A stretch of DNA of 64,000 nt, taken from Platanthera guangdongensis. Lineage: Eukaryota > Streptophyta > Magnoliopsida > Asparagales > Orchidaceae. The position numbers and the translations under genes were made by a program. The notes below the pieces were generated by a model. The model saw only the letters and a list, made by a program, of their open reading frames with translations, made no database searches and had not been told where the DNA came from. Below are positions 1-10,667 of the stretch, in pieces (position 1 is the first letter of the stretch; each line of letters opens with the position of its first letter). The stretch covers positions 17,285,059 through 17,349,058 of the forward strand of contig CM077152.1 of assembly GCA_039583875.1 (NCBI GenBank), in the 5' to 3' direction.

Positions 1-1290
1 CCTTCTCTCAGTGGCGGTTCATCGCCAATGGACGTTACACCAACTAGACATCAAAATTGCTTTTCTAAATGACGACCTCCAGGAAACAGTGTACATGCAG
101 CAACCTCCCGGGTTTGATCCTACGAGGGAGTCCCGAGTTTGTCATCTGAAGAAGTCCATCTATGGTCTCAAACAATCTCCTCGGGCATGATTTGACAAGT
201 TCTGTAAGGCTATTCGGGAAGTCGGTTTTACTCGAAGTTCAGCAGATTTCTCCCTTTTTACACGGCACCGAGCAACGGGAACGGTTCTTCTGCTGGTATA
301 TGTTGATGACATCCTGATCACTGGAGACGATTCAAAGGGCATCCATGCGATTAGACAACACCTTAGCTCGGTCTTCCAAACGAAAGATCTGGTCACCTTC
401 GACACTTTCTTGGCCTTGAGATCGCAAGGAGACCAGATGACCTTGTCCTGTCCCAGAGAAAGTACTGCCTGGATCTCCTTCAAGATGTTGGTTTTTCTGG
501 ATGCAAGCCTACTACTACTCCAATGTATGCAAATCATAAACTTTGTGCTCACGCTTCCGACACAGATCTTCTTCTTCAAAATCCGGAATACTACCGACGA
601 CTTGTTGGGAAATTGATCTACCTAACAGTTACAAGACCGGATATATCCTTCATTGTTTGGTGTGGTCAGCAGGTTTATGCATGCCCCGCGAATTTCTTAC
701 CTTCAAGCCGTTGAGCGCATCCTCAGATACCTTAAAACAGCTCCGGGTCAAGGATTGGTCTACAAGACCTCATCTTCTACTACAAGATTAGTTGCATATT
801 CTGATGCTGATTATGCTGGTTCCTTGGATGATCGTCGATTAACCAATGGGTTTTGTACCTACTTTGGAGTTCATCTCATTACCTGACGAAGTAAGAAGCA
901 AGCAGTTGTGGCTCGATCCTCAGCAGAAGCAGAATACCGATCAATGACGTCAGTTGTCCCTGTGCTAACTTGGCTTGAAAATCTTCTTGTCGACCTCAGG
1001 GTAAAACTTCCCTCACCTGCCCTCCTGTTATGTGACAACCAAGCAGCTATACACATTGCAAAGAATCCAGTCTTCCATGAGAGAACGAAGCATATTGAAG
1101 TAGACTGTCATTTTATCCGAGAAGGTTCAAACGAAGAAGATGAAATTAAAGCATGTTCCGGGCACTGAACAAGTTGCTGATATCCTCACAAAGGCTCTAC
1201 CAAATACCCTATTCTATCAGTTTTTGTCCAAGCTTGGTGCATACGACTTGTACGCTCCAGCTTGCGGGGGAGTGTTAGAAAAGCCCATGA
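1..1290 (+). pseudogene. Copia reverse transcriptase-RNase H pseudogene (element I)
   Basis: The frame opens inside RT (LHQLDIKIAFLNDD, then VYMQQPPGF) and shows the catalytic YVDD at 299-310 followed by ILITGDDSKG. An in-frame TGA lies at 188-190 in the conserved SPRAWF region. The frame is lost near 390-410, and the next pieces (LLQNPEYYRRLVGKLIYLTVTRP, residues split over 540-650) lie in other frames. RNase H follows (YSDADYAGSLDD around 800-830, then a TGA at 884-886, then ARSSAEAEY and [16 protein letters not shown]), with a shift near 1125-1140 before the C-terminal VADILTKAL block. No functional product is expected. The start of pol lies outside the window. Confidence 0.85.
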
Positions 1291-1751
1291 AAAGGGGCCC
1301 ATATAGCCCATGTATTTTGATGCAAACCAGGCTTCAAACTTCCTAAGTCTAGGTAACAAACTTAACCGGGCACAGTTTATTTAATCAAAAAAACATTTCG
1401 CACACAAATGTGATCTCCAAACCGGACCGATCCACTCAGGGTCACGTGAGGTGGTCAGTCTCACGCGCCGGGTCACAATACAGGAAATTTAAACATAAAC
1501 GTCCACGACAGGAAATAAATAAACGACAATACAATCGCATAACTGCGACAATATCTAAAGTAAATAAAGACGAGACGGCACTAACGTGCCGGCGACAGGA
1601 TCACATCATATTTGTTTATTTTTCTCTTTCTCTTCTTTAGTCCCACATCATGTATATGACTCTCTTCTCTCTTTTTCCCTCCTATAAATATGTATTCATA
1701 CTTTGTATTTGAATATAGAGAAAGTATTTACAAGTTTGAGTTTTATCCACA
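1273..1751 (+). repeat. 3' LTR of copia I, interrupted
   Basis: It begins TGTTAGAAAAGCCC directly after the polypurine tract and ends near TATCCACA. The parts matching the element C LTR are about 1273-1318 and 1606-1751 (shared TTTAGTCCCACATCATG). The roughly 285 bp between them is an insert. The exact right end is uncertain. Confidence 0.65.
1319..1605. other. Unclassified insert within the LTR of copia I
   Basis: This stretch has no counterpart in the related element C LTR. It is moderately GC-rich in the middle (CACGTGAGG, CACGCGCCGG) with an A-rich second half. I saw no terminal repeats or coding potential. Boundaries are estimates from where LTR similarity stops and resumes. Confidence 0.4.
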
Positions 1752-1804
1752 GATATTATCGCCTTGCTCTACCGGTTCTCTTTAAAAATTTCACAGAGCC
1801 AATG

Positions 1805-1993
1805 TGTCGGAGTTATCATATTTATGAGTTAATATTGTTTTTATGTATTCGAGTCTCTAGGTTTATTTGTATTTGGTTTTATATGTTTAGTCCCACATTA
1901 GCTATCAATGTTTCTTGTTACCTTGTAGTTCTGTAAATACCCCTTAAAGGGAAGAATAACAAGTAACTTCTATTGTCCTCATTATTTTCAACA
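1805..1993 (+). repeat. 5' LTR of element H
   Basis: Direct repeat with 3361-3554. It shares TTATCATATTTATGAG near the start, a TTTAGTCCCACAT block, AAAGGGAAGAATAACAA, and CATTATTTTCAACA at the end. Confidence 0.8.
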
Positions 1994-2005
1994 TGGTGTC
2001 AGAGC
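1994..2005 (+). other. Primer-binding site of element H
   Basis: TGGTGTCAGAGC directly after the LTR differs by one base from the TGGTATCAGAGC initiator-Met-tRNA complement used by most elements in this window. Confidence 0.8.
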
Positions 2006-3350
2006 AGGAATATTTCTCTCTCTGAAATTTCTCTCGGTACCGGAAGCGTTGCGGTTTCTTCACATCAATGATGGCTTCCGCTTTCGTTTCCTCAGCTCCA
2101 CAGCTTCCGTTCTTTTCAATTTTTCTATCGCAGATCCACGTTTCTTCGACAAAGTTGATCCAGTCGACTTTCCCGTGGCCCTTGATGATTGACGTCAAGC
2201 CCGTCGTTGCTCCAGATCTCGTCGATCGCTGAACTTGAGCTTCCGCATCTCTCGTTGCAGATCCCGTCGAGTGGAAGAGCACACTTCTAGCTTCGACGAT
2301 CTTCTTCCATATCCTACCGTTTGCCCTCTTTTGGTTGACATCGACTACCTTTTTTCAAGTAACAATCTTTCAGATCGACGCTTACCTGGCGTGAACTTCT
2401 ACTTCCTCCACAACGCGCTAATCTTCATCCATGACACAAACTCTCGTGGCCCTTGACCATCAATTGTGTCTATTCAAATATACGATCTAGATGCTTCTTT
2501 TGCTCAGAGACTTGATCCATCCATTGCTTTGTCCATGACTTCTCACTGCCGCCAGCATCAAGTTGTCCCACCGGTTTCTTGCTTTCCATCCGCAGAGCCC
2601 TTGAATTCATCCTCTCCATCCTTGACGGGATTCTTTAGACCAAAGGTCTACCTTGTCGACTTGCTGCATTCTACGAAGCACCCATCGACTTACTCCCTCC
2701 TATGACATGCTAGGACGATGAAGCTTTTTATAGTTTATTTATCTTTACATGTCTTTAACACTCATTTGTATTGTTGTCGTCTGTGTCATTCAGATGTTTG
2801 TTTTTTGTGTTTCTTCATACCTAGATGCATGTGTGTCCTACACGAGGTGGAGTGTTAGAGACGAAGGTGACTCAAACCCCGACTATGGTTGACCCCCGCA
2901 TAGTAGAATTCTTTTGAGGGGACCCCCACATGTTGGATATTTGTCACCACGGTGGTATTTCATGTCTCTTGCCTTAGTCGCACACGGACCACCAGGCTTA
3001 TGTCTGTGTTTTTCTTTGCATCTCTCATGTTTCCTCATTTTTATAGGTACATGTGCTCCAATGCGAAGTTTCTATGTGGATGTCTCGTTGTGTGTTTAAA
3101 TGTACACACTCGACCTCACATCTTTCGTTACCGTGTTTCTTCTACATGCTTTTCGAGTGTAGATGATGTTGTCATACTATCGTGTGTTTGTTGTATTGAT
3201 TGATGGAATCTTGTGTGGATTGCTCATGTGTTTTGTGCGCTCATGTTGTCACGCCTCAAGCCACCAACGATATTCATCCTTTCCCGCCTCTACGTTCATA
3301 AACTTTATGGACATATGTCATTTTTAAGTTGTGGGTTATACCCTCCAGGT
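2006..3350 (+). other. Internal region of element H, no recognised genes
   Basis: Pyrimidine-rich at the start (TTTCTCTCTCTG), then mixed sequence. Two short open frames (2235-2456, 73 codons; 2466-2705, 79 codons) show no known domain, and their pyrimidine bias is enough to explain them. I do not call them genes. Confidence 0.6.
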
Positions 3351-3360
3351 TGAGGAGAAG

Positions 3361-3554
3361 TGTTGGACTTATCATATTTATGAGTTAATATAATTGTTCT
3401 TTCTATGCATTAAAGTCTTTAGATTTATGTTTATTTGGTTCTATATGTTTAGTCCCACATGGGCTATTGATGTTTCTTGTGTCCTCGTTGTTCTGTAAAT
3501 ACCCTTAAAGGGAAGAATAACAAACATCTTCTATTTTCCTCATTATTTTCAACA
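3361..3554 (+). repeat. 3' LTR of element H
   Basis: Second copy of the H LTR, beginning TGTTGGACTTATC after the purine tract TGAGGAGAAG and ending TTTTCAACA. Confidence 0.8.
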
Positions 3555-3794
3555 CATGTATTAGATGGAGGAATACCAAGTGTAGAGAGTATTATCATTT
3601 TGGTAAATTAGAGATAACACATGATGGAGCCAACAAAATTTTCCACACTATTAGACAGCATGTTTATGATGATGATACTCACAAATCAACTTGTCATAAA
3701 CTGAATTTATAAAGGAAATAGGATCATGAATAATATGTTTCAACATTCATTTACCAATGATGAATCATTTTACAACCATAGACCACCCCATGTA
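3555..3794. other. Spacer between elements H and F
   Basis: AT-rich sequence of about 240 bp with no open frame, terminal repeat or motif I recognise. It was the insertion target of element F. Confidence 0.5.
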
Positions 3795-3799
3795 GTTGT

Positions 3800-3881
3800 T
3801 ATAGAGAAATGCGACAGGAAAGATAGAAACGCCATATTTTATTAATTTCTCAAAAATATTTCATGAATACAACACAAGTAT

Positions 3882-3936
<55 letters not shown>

Positions 3937-4040
3937 AGGAGATAGGAGAGCATAAACACCATCATAAGGTGTGGGACTAATCTCTAAGAGGGCTTCATAT
4001 GGGTCTATTAAATGAGCATTTCTTTACAAGTTATTCAACA
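3800..4040 (-). repeat. 3' LTR of copia F
   Basis: Plus-strand reading runs TATAGAGAAATGCG to TTATTCAACA, followed by CTCCCCACAAGC, the complement of the polypurine tract. It pairs with 10516-10774. The outer end is TA rather than TG, presumably by mutation. Confidence 0.8.
3893..3933. repeat. (TA)n microsatellite in the F 3' LTR
   Basis: About 41 bp of alternating TA, at the place where the related LTRs of A, B and C have a TATA box (CCTATATATATG in A). Confidence 0.95.
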
Positions 4041-5600
4041 CTCCCCACAAGCTGGACCATACAAGTCATAGGAACCAAACTTGGACAAAAACTGAAAATA
4101 TAGTGGTCGTGACAAGGATTTGGTAAGAACATCAGCGATTTGCTCTGTAGCAGAAAAATGTCTCAAGTCCAATTTCCTTAGTTGAACCTTTTCCCGAATA
4201 AAGTGACAATCAACCTCGATATACTTGGTATGTTTATGAAATACAATTTTTGGCAATATGAATAACAACTTGACTATCGCGGAACAAAGTGGCAAGAAAG
4301 GAGAGTTTGACACCCATGTCTCCCAGAAGGCTTTCTAGCCATGCGAGTTTAGAGGTGACAAAGGCCATTGATCGATACTCATCTTCTGCAAATGAGCGTG
4401 CAACGACAGTCTGCTTCTTGCTTCACCAGGTAACAAGATGTCCATCGAAGTATGTGCAAAAGTCATTTGTGGAATGATGATCAACTGGGGATCGATCATA
4501 GTCAATATTAGAGTAGGCAATGAGAGATAGAGATGAGGACGGTTTATATACGAGCTCTTGTCCAGGAGCAAACTTCGGGTACCGGAGAATGCACTCAACT
4601 TCTTGCAGGTGAGAGGTTCGTGGAGCATGCATAAACCGACTGACAACCCCAACAACAAAGGATATGTTAGGTCTTGTAACTGTCAAATAGATCAACATTC
4701 CCACACGACGACAATAGTATTCTGGGTTTGGTATGAGCATATCCGATTCAGAAGAACAAACACAGAGCTTGTGGTTGACATCCATTGGTGTGTCAACTGA
4801 CTTGCAACCAGAGTAGCCAGCTTCATGAAGAAAATCAAGGCAATACTTTCTTTGAGATAGGATAAGACCATCGGGACGACGAGCTACCTCGATGCCAAGA
4901 AAGTATCGGAAATTCCCCAAATCTTTGGTTTGAAACACAGAACACAAGTGTTCCTTGATCACGTGGATGCCTTTTGAATCATTACCCGTAATTAAAATGT
5001 CGTCAACATAAACCGGGCGTATCACGATGCTTGTTGGACAATGACGGGTGAAGAGAGAAGTCAACCGAGCTTCAAACAAACCCAACACACTAACAACCCG
5101 ACTGAACTTGTCAAACTATGCTCGAGAGGACTGTTTGAGACCATAAAGAGATTTCTTGAGGAGACATACAAGTGACTCTCTCATGGTCTCAAAGTCGGGA
5201 GGTTGATGTATGTAGACAGTCTCAGCAAGATCACCATTGAAAAAAAAAATCAATTTTGACGTCTAACTGATGCAGCGGACAATGATGATGAACGACCAGA
5301 GAGATCAAGATACAAACAGGTTTTTGCTTTGCAACAGTGGAGAAAGCCTCTTCATAGTCAAGGCCGTGTTGTTGAGTAAAACCACATGCGACAAAACTAG
5401 ATTTTAGGAGTTCAACCGTCCCATTCGGAGTATATTTGATAGTAAATACTCATTTGCAGCTAACACATGTCTAGCCAGGAGGGAGATGGACAAGATCCAA
5501 GGTGTGATTGGCTCAGAGGGCAGCCATTTCTTCTTCCAAAGCCACCCGCCACTCCGTATGTTGAAGAGCCTCCTGCAAAGTAGGGGTGAAAACAATCGAC
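4041..5600 (-). pseudogene. Copia RT-RNase H pseudogene (element F)
   Basis: Minus strand. RT shows YVDDILITGNDSKG (catalytic YVDD near 5010), then SVFQTKDLGNFRYFLGIEVARRPDG and YCRRVGMLIYLTVTRPNISF. The longest open piece is 5088-4423 (221 codons). RNase H motifs are eroded (YSNIDYDRSPVD where relatives have YSDADYAGSLDD). The C-terminal block [14 protein letters not shown] and QIADVLTKSL is at 4313-4041. The N-terminal RT part (5100-5600) is in several frames, and element G cuts the link to integrase. Not functional. Confidence 0.85.
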
Positions 5601-5605
5601 AATGA

Positions 5606-5816
5606 TGTTACGGGCTTGCTTCGTTGAGGGTTGTTGGAGGCGGAGATACAAGGGGCAAGCCCTAGAATGGTGGAGGAGATGAGAGAGGAAGAAACCCTAG
5701 AGGGTGGAAGAAGGAGAGAAGAACTTAGAGAGAGAGAGAAAGGAATTTTAGAGAGAGAAAAGAAACTTCATTTCTTCATTGCTTAATTTCCAACTACATG
5801 ACAAGGCCTATATATA
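5606..5816 (-). repeat. Truncated 3' LTR of element G
   Basis: Matches 6934-7142 with a few substitutions and small indels, then similarity stops after GGCCTATATATAG. The remaining LTR end and the polypurine tract are missing, presumably by internal deletion. Confidence 0.75.
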
Positions 5817-6917
5817 GTTGGGGTCCTATATATTGGCCGAAAACATGGTCGGAAATGGCAGAATGGCCAAGGAAACAGTGACCGGCCGAATGAAGAGGTC
5901 CGTCGGGACTGGCGATGCGGCAGAGAACAATGGCTGAAAGAGGGTTGGAGAAAACATGGTCGGCGGAAGGCCCGGTTCCGGTGAGGACGGCGGTGCGGTG
6001 CGAGGCAGCAACAACAATGCAGCCGAAGGAGTTTGCAGAGTAGTGGCGGACAGAGCGGAAGGCGACGTGGCTGGAGGGACAACTGGCGTAATTGGCAGTC
6101 TCATCGGCGGGCCAGCTGGTGGAAGAGACGATGATAAAAGTGGTTGAATGGCGACGACTGTGACAGGTGGAGGCTGCTCTAACACTGGAAGAGGCGGAAA
6201 ACCAAAGTGTTCTGAAGTCACCAATTTGTCGAGTGTAGTGTTGATGCGCTAGGTGGAAGCTTGAAATGATTTCAACATTTTCCACAACGTCGAACATATG
6301 ACAACTTCATCCGTGACACAAAGTTTTATGTGGCATAGCTGTCTGTCCATCAAGATTAATTGAAGAAATAATTAATTCACAAGGAATTAATTAGAATTCA
6401 ATTCCGGGAAGGCGTGAGGAATTAGGTTGGGAGGGGGGTCTGCACAGTTCCCTAAAGTTGCGGCTCAAGACTTGAAAGGCTCGATGCTTGAGAAGACATG
6501 GTATGGGCGGCTTGATAACAGAGCAACAGCGCTGGGCTCAACGAGAAGCGGGATTTGCGTCCGTCGTGCAGGCGACGACAAGACTGGACAGCAGGAGCTT
6601 GCCGCTTGAGCGAGCATAGCAGAAGCAGAATTCGCTTCCGGGTTGCGGCGACGACAGCGACTTGACGCCACCAACGTGCGACGGGGAGGCGTTGCGGACG
6701 TGAATCAGTCGGCGTTGGTGTCGGGCTGTGAGGAACGACGGAACCGGCGGCTGGCACAGGAAGATCGATCAGCGAGCTGGACGGATCAGAGTCGTCCCGA
6801 CTTGCAGAAATAGCCAAAGCAGTCGGTGTTGGGGTCTTTGAAACAGTCGGTGCTAGAGGAGTTCCGTGGAGGTGGACGATGGGTGGAATGACGTGCGTCG
6901 TGGAAGGAGGATCGAGA
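5817..6917 (-). other. Internal region of element G
   Basis: GC-rich. The overlapping minus-strand frames are rich in Pro, Ser, Ala and Thr (for example 6931-6452, 159 codons; 6297-5794, 167 codons). No zinc knuckle, protease, RT or integrase motif is visible. It may be the remnant of a gag or leader, but I cannot assign it. Confidence 0.45.
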
Positions 6918-6930
6918 GCCTCTGATACCA
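6918..6930 (-). other. Primer-binding site of element G
   Basis: Plus-strand GCCTCTGATACCA is the complement of TGGTATCAGAGGC, three bases from the LTR at 6934. This fixes the element's orientation. Confidence 0.8.
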
Positions 6931-6933
6931 AGT

Positions 6934-7289
6934 TGTTACGGGCTTGCTTCGTTGAGGGTTGTTAGAGGCGGAGATACAAGGGGCAAGCCCTAGAATGGTG
7001 GAGGAGGAGATGAGAGAGGAAGAAACACTAGAGGGTGGAGGAAGGAGAGAAGAACTTAGAGAGAGATGAATTTTAAAGAGAGAAAGGAAACTTCATTTTT
7101 TCATTGCTTAATTTCCAACTACATGACAAGGCCTATTTATAGGACCCCAGGGGCAAAGCCGTAATTAAATACAACACTTAAAATATTAAAACACCAGAAT
7201 ATTACGACGAGTTTAATAACGACGACTCTAACTAAATACATCACGACTCGATACATATATATGAAGATAACTGACGGAGGACCGTAACA
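6934..7289 (-). repeat. 5' LTR of element G
   Basis: 356 bp, TGTTACGGGC to GGACCGTAACA. A TATA-like CTATAAATAGG is readable on the minus strand near 7132-7142. Confidence 0.8.
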
Positions 7290-7294
7290 AACGA

Positions 7295-8935
7295 TGTCCC
7301 AAAGATTTGAAGTATCAGAGATAATCGATGCAAAAAAACAAAATTATTGTCGGGGTGAGCTGTAGAAGGCGTGTACAGATCAACAGAGCACAAAGTGTCA
7401 TCAGTAGGAGATAGCGGCCTTGGGGAATCAGAGTTTGGAGGACGACGTGTACACACGAAGAAGAGGTGGGTTGGTAGATCTGGTGGAGGGCATGTGAAGA
7501 AGAGGTGGTTCAGGAGAGGTGATAGGAATGACAGGTATTGGTAGGAGAGGAGGTGCAGGAGAGGCCAAATGTGATGAGTGAAAAGACTGATCTTTGAGAA
7601 AGTTACATCCGCACCCGTTACTAATTTGCTAGTGGAAAGAGATTAATAAACATAGCCTTTTTGGGTGCGATAGTAACCAACAAACATATAGTTAGTAACA
7701 TGATGATCAAGTTTGTCAGTTGCAGGGCCAAAGGAGTTAGCATAGCAGGTGGAACCAAAGACACAAGGCGTTATGAGAAAGGGAGAGGTGGAGGGGAAGA
7801 GAAGGCTAAATGAAGTGACAAAATTGAGAACAGAGGATGACTTGCGATTGATGAGATAACAGACGATGGACACTGCATGATGCCAATAGACCTTGGGTGC
7901 CTGTATTTAAAACATGAGTGAACGAGCAGCGTCCAGGAAATGACAGTTCTTGCGCTGAACAACATCATTTTGTTATGGTGTGTAAGCACAAGAGTGGAGG
8001 ATACCAAACTTAGTGCTGAGGTTTTGAAATGCATGACTCGTATACTCACACGCATTATCGGTCCGAAGAATTTTAATAGTGCAGAAAACTGAGTACGTAT
8101 ATCAACATTAAAGGCATGAAAGACATGAACTAGTTCAGAGCGATCGCGAAGTAAGTACAATCAGGTCATGCAAGAGTAATCATCAACAAAGGTAAGAAAA
8201 TAGCGATAATCAGAAATACTAGCTATTTTATAGGAACCCCAAATGTCTGAATGAACTAAAATAAAATGAGCATTGCTCTAAGTACAATGAGAGAAAAAAG
8301 AAAAGTCATGCTGCTTACCGAAGATGCATGATTCACTGGCGAAGCTAGCGAGGGACATATCTGAAAGAGTTTTATTTAGAATGGAGAGAGGAACATGCCC
8401 AAGATGTTTCCAGCCAACAGTGGTAACAAAAGAGAGAGCGGTGGGGGAAACATCCAAGGTTTACATCCCATTAGACAATCGTCCTCTACCAATGATATTT
8501 TGCATATGTTGATCCTGCACATTAAAAGAGGAGGAAGAAAATATTACAGAGCAGTCGAGGTTCTGAGCAAGACAACTGACATAAATAAGATTAAAATGAG
8601 AGTCTGAAACATAAAGAACCGAGCAAAGAGAGAAAGAGATGAAATCAGGTCCATATTGTCAGAACCATGAACTGGAGTAGTGTCACCATTTGCCGCAGCA
8701 ATAAACTTAGGACAAGCAGTGTCCAAGTACTGAGGAGGCTTCTGCGGAGTAATATGATTGGTTGCTCTAGAGTCTATAATCCAAATTGGACAATGACATA
8801 TACAAGAGATACCTTTATTGGAGATGGTCGCAACAGAGCTTGGAGACCGACTAAGAGGGCCTTGTAGATTCTGAAGCTGAGTACGTAATGTAGCAACGTC
8901 AGGTGAAGTAGCAGTGGGAGTAACCGTCACCATAG
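7295..8935 (-). pseudogene. Copia protease-integrase pseudogene (element F)
   Basis: Minus strand. The protease region at 8933-8544 reads WIIDSRATNHIT, with the usual DSG changed to DSR. A pre-integrase block (LGHVPLSILNKTLSDM) is readable near 8430-8340. Integrase pieces include [16 protein letters not shown] near 8150 and DKLDHHVTNYMFVGYYRTQKGY near 7720-7640. The chain ends at the linker (LHRLSLILQIFGTSF near 7310), where element G is inserted. Many frameshifts; not functional. Confidence 0.8.
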
Positions 8936-9779
8936 ATGCAAGGTGTGTAGGAGGGACACCATGTTTATGATAGCAAGTAGCCTAAAAATGACCTTCCTGG
9001 CCACGAAAGGAGATCTTGGATGCGGCCGACCAGATCAACCTCTCCCCCGAGAGCTAGTGCGGCCTTCACGAGCCAGCGGAGAAGGTAGGTGAGTAGTAGG
9101 AGATTGTTGAAGAAGAGCTAGAGAGTCATTGTCAGGAGTATCAGGAGGTGGTGTCATCTTCAAGAGCATGGTGCACACATCAGAGAGAGAGAGGGCTGAT
9201 GGAGGATGAGAGGATATTTGCACGGACATTGTGAATATGTGGGGAAACATGAGCCATTAGCATGGCTATGCCGAAAACTTCTTTCTGGGCTCGTTAGGCA
9301 GCGAGATCCGTCGTGGGAGGCTGATGTTGAATCCAGGCTTCAATAAAAATCTTGGACCGTGTAACAAATGGAGTCGGGCCACCATCTACTCCTGGATCAA
9401 GAGAGTGGAGATCGGTGAAGGTGTCAAACAAGTGTTGCAAACTGTCCTTGTCAGAGTATAAGGAGTGAAGTTCATCTCACATAGCTTTGGTCGTTTCATG
9501 ATATATGACCATACGGTAGGGTTCACTATCCATAGAGTTCAGAAGCCACGTCTGAACGCGCCCATCATTGTAGAGACAGTTCTCAGTGGGGGTAGTTGGT
9601 TGTGCCTTGGTAAGGTGATGAAGAAGCTCTTTGGTCTGGAGGACACAACACACTGAGTGGGCCCACTCCACAAATGTTTTGCGGTCACTAAGAAAGATAG
9701 TGGTGAACCGGAGCTCATTTTGAACTTCAGAAGTAGTCACTGCACGAGCCGAAAGAGATGAGGCATCATTCAAGACCAT
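8936..9779 (-). pseudogene. Copia gag pseudogene (element F)
   Basis: Minus strand. The N-terminal part at 9779-9477 (100 codons) matches element C gag: NDGRVQTWLLNSMDSEPYRM against NDGRVQTWILNSVEGEPYQM. A second piece at 9250-9035 has SLSDVCTMLLKMTPPPDTP and an Arg/Gly-rich end (SSRGRG), again parallel to C. The CCHC zinc knuckle region near 8990-9030 is broken. F therefore had a gag, unlike A and B. Confidence 0.8.
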
Positions 9780-10515
9780 GACTGCTGAGATGAGAGACCA
9801 AGTAGAGGAGCGCGTGAAGATCGGTCAAAAACTGGCGGTTCAGAGATTTGATACGGCCGAGGAGCGCGACAAGGGAGGTCAAAAATTTGCGGTCCGGAGA
9901 AGCAACGGTCGGATGCAGCAGACAGAACTGTCGGATGGGGAAGCACCAATCTGAGCGGCTAAACAGGAGTAGCAGTCAGAATTGTCGGATAGACAAACTG
10001 CGATCTGAGCGGCTAAACAACCAGGACAAGAGCAAAGCTTAAGCTCGGCAACGCCTAAAAACGAAGGTTAGAGAAGAATGGGATCGACAGTAGTCAGAAG
10101 CAGCTGCGATCTGAGCGGTCTAGCGGCGTGAGCGGTCTGGCGACGTTGGCGGTTTGGCGGCGCGATCTCGACGACACGAGCAAGAGGCGAAAGCACGCAG
10201 AGGGCAATGCGAGCCGAGCGGTTAGAAGGAGGAGACCGCGGAAGAGGAAAGAAAGTCCAACGATTTGGAGACCATAGAGGAGCTGGCCGAGCGGTTAGAA
10301 GGAGGAGATCGCGAAAATCACCCTTCGGGTGGGACCTGGTTGTCAGCAGGGAAAATCTATAAAACCGGGGGAGAGAAACGCAGAGGGAGCAGGAGGGAGA
10401 CCTCACAGAGCAGATCTGCGGTTAGAAGAAATCTGACCGCAAAGACAGGGAGTATGAGGAAGATCAGGAATTCAGGAGTCGCGTGAAATCTGAGGATCAG
10501 ATCCTTCTTATACCA
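9780..10515 (-). other. GCGG-rich leader of copia F
   Basis: Between the 5' LTR and gag, with repeated words such as GATCTGAGCGGCTAAAC (twice between 9950 and 10020), GAGCGGTTAGAAGGAGGAGA (twice, 10217 and 10289) and GCGGTC/GCGGTT. It is homologous in style to the leaders of A, B and C. The PBS next to the LTR is degenerate (TTATACCA). GTGGGACC (10329-10336) is followed by CTATAAAACC (10347-10356) on the plus strand, antisense to the element. Confidence 0.6.
10329..10356 (+). promoter_or_regulatory. Antisense promoter-like module in the F leader
   Basis: GTGGGACC (10329-10336), then CTATAAAACC (10347-10356), antisense to F. Spacing is shorter than in A, B and C. Confidence 0.3.
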
Positions 10516-10599
10516 TGTAGAGAAATGCGGCAAAAGAGAGAGTAAAACAATATTTTATTAATTTCTCAAAAACTTACGTGAATACAACACAAGTATTTG

Positions 10600-10667
<68 letters not shown>

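Larger units (their letters stand above)
1..1751 (+). mobile_element. Copia element I, 3' part (left end outside window)
   Basis: A Ty1/copia retrotransposon remnant on the plus strand that enters from the left edge. It holds reverse transcriptase, RNase H, a polypurine tract (GCGGGGGAG at 1264-1272) and a 3' LTR from 1273. The RNase H tail ([16 protein letters not shown]) and LTR start are closest to element C at 53-57 kb, so the two are probably one family. It is inactive: a nonsense codon, frameshifts and an LTR insertion are visible. Confidence 0.85.
1805..3554 (+). mobile_element. Small non-coding LTR retrotransposon H
   Basis: Two direct repeats of about 190 bp (1805-1993 and 3361-3554) start TGT(C/T)GGA and end TTTTCAACA. 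A PBS (TGGTGTCAGAGC, 1994-2005) follows the first and a purine tract (TGAGGAGAAG, 3351-3360) precedes the second. The internal 1.35 kb holds no gag, protease, integrase or RT motif, so it is non-autonomous and TRIM/LARD-like. By eye the LTRs are about 85% alike, so it is old. The flanks (CAATG and CATGT) do not give a clean target duplication. Confidence 0.8.
5606..7289 (-). mobile_element. Small non-autonomous LTR element G nested in F
   Basis: Direct repeats starting TGTTACGGGCTTGC lie at 5606 and 6934. The right copy is complete (356 bp, ends CCGTAACA at 7289); the left copy matches only to 5816. The complement of a PBS (GCCTCTGATACCA, 6918-6930) adjoins the right copy, so the element reads on the minus strand. 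Flanks AATGA (5601-5605) and AACGA (7290-7294) are a 4/5 target duplication inside F's pol. The internal 1.1 kb has proline/serine-rich open frames but no recognisable gag or pol. Shared LTR parts look about 96% alike, so it is younger than F. Confidence 0.8.

Noticed and set aside
2235..2705. Two short plus-strand frames inside element H as genes
   Set aside because: No domain, CT-rich composition, and located in the internal region of a non-coding LTR element.
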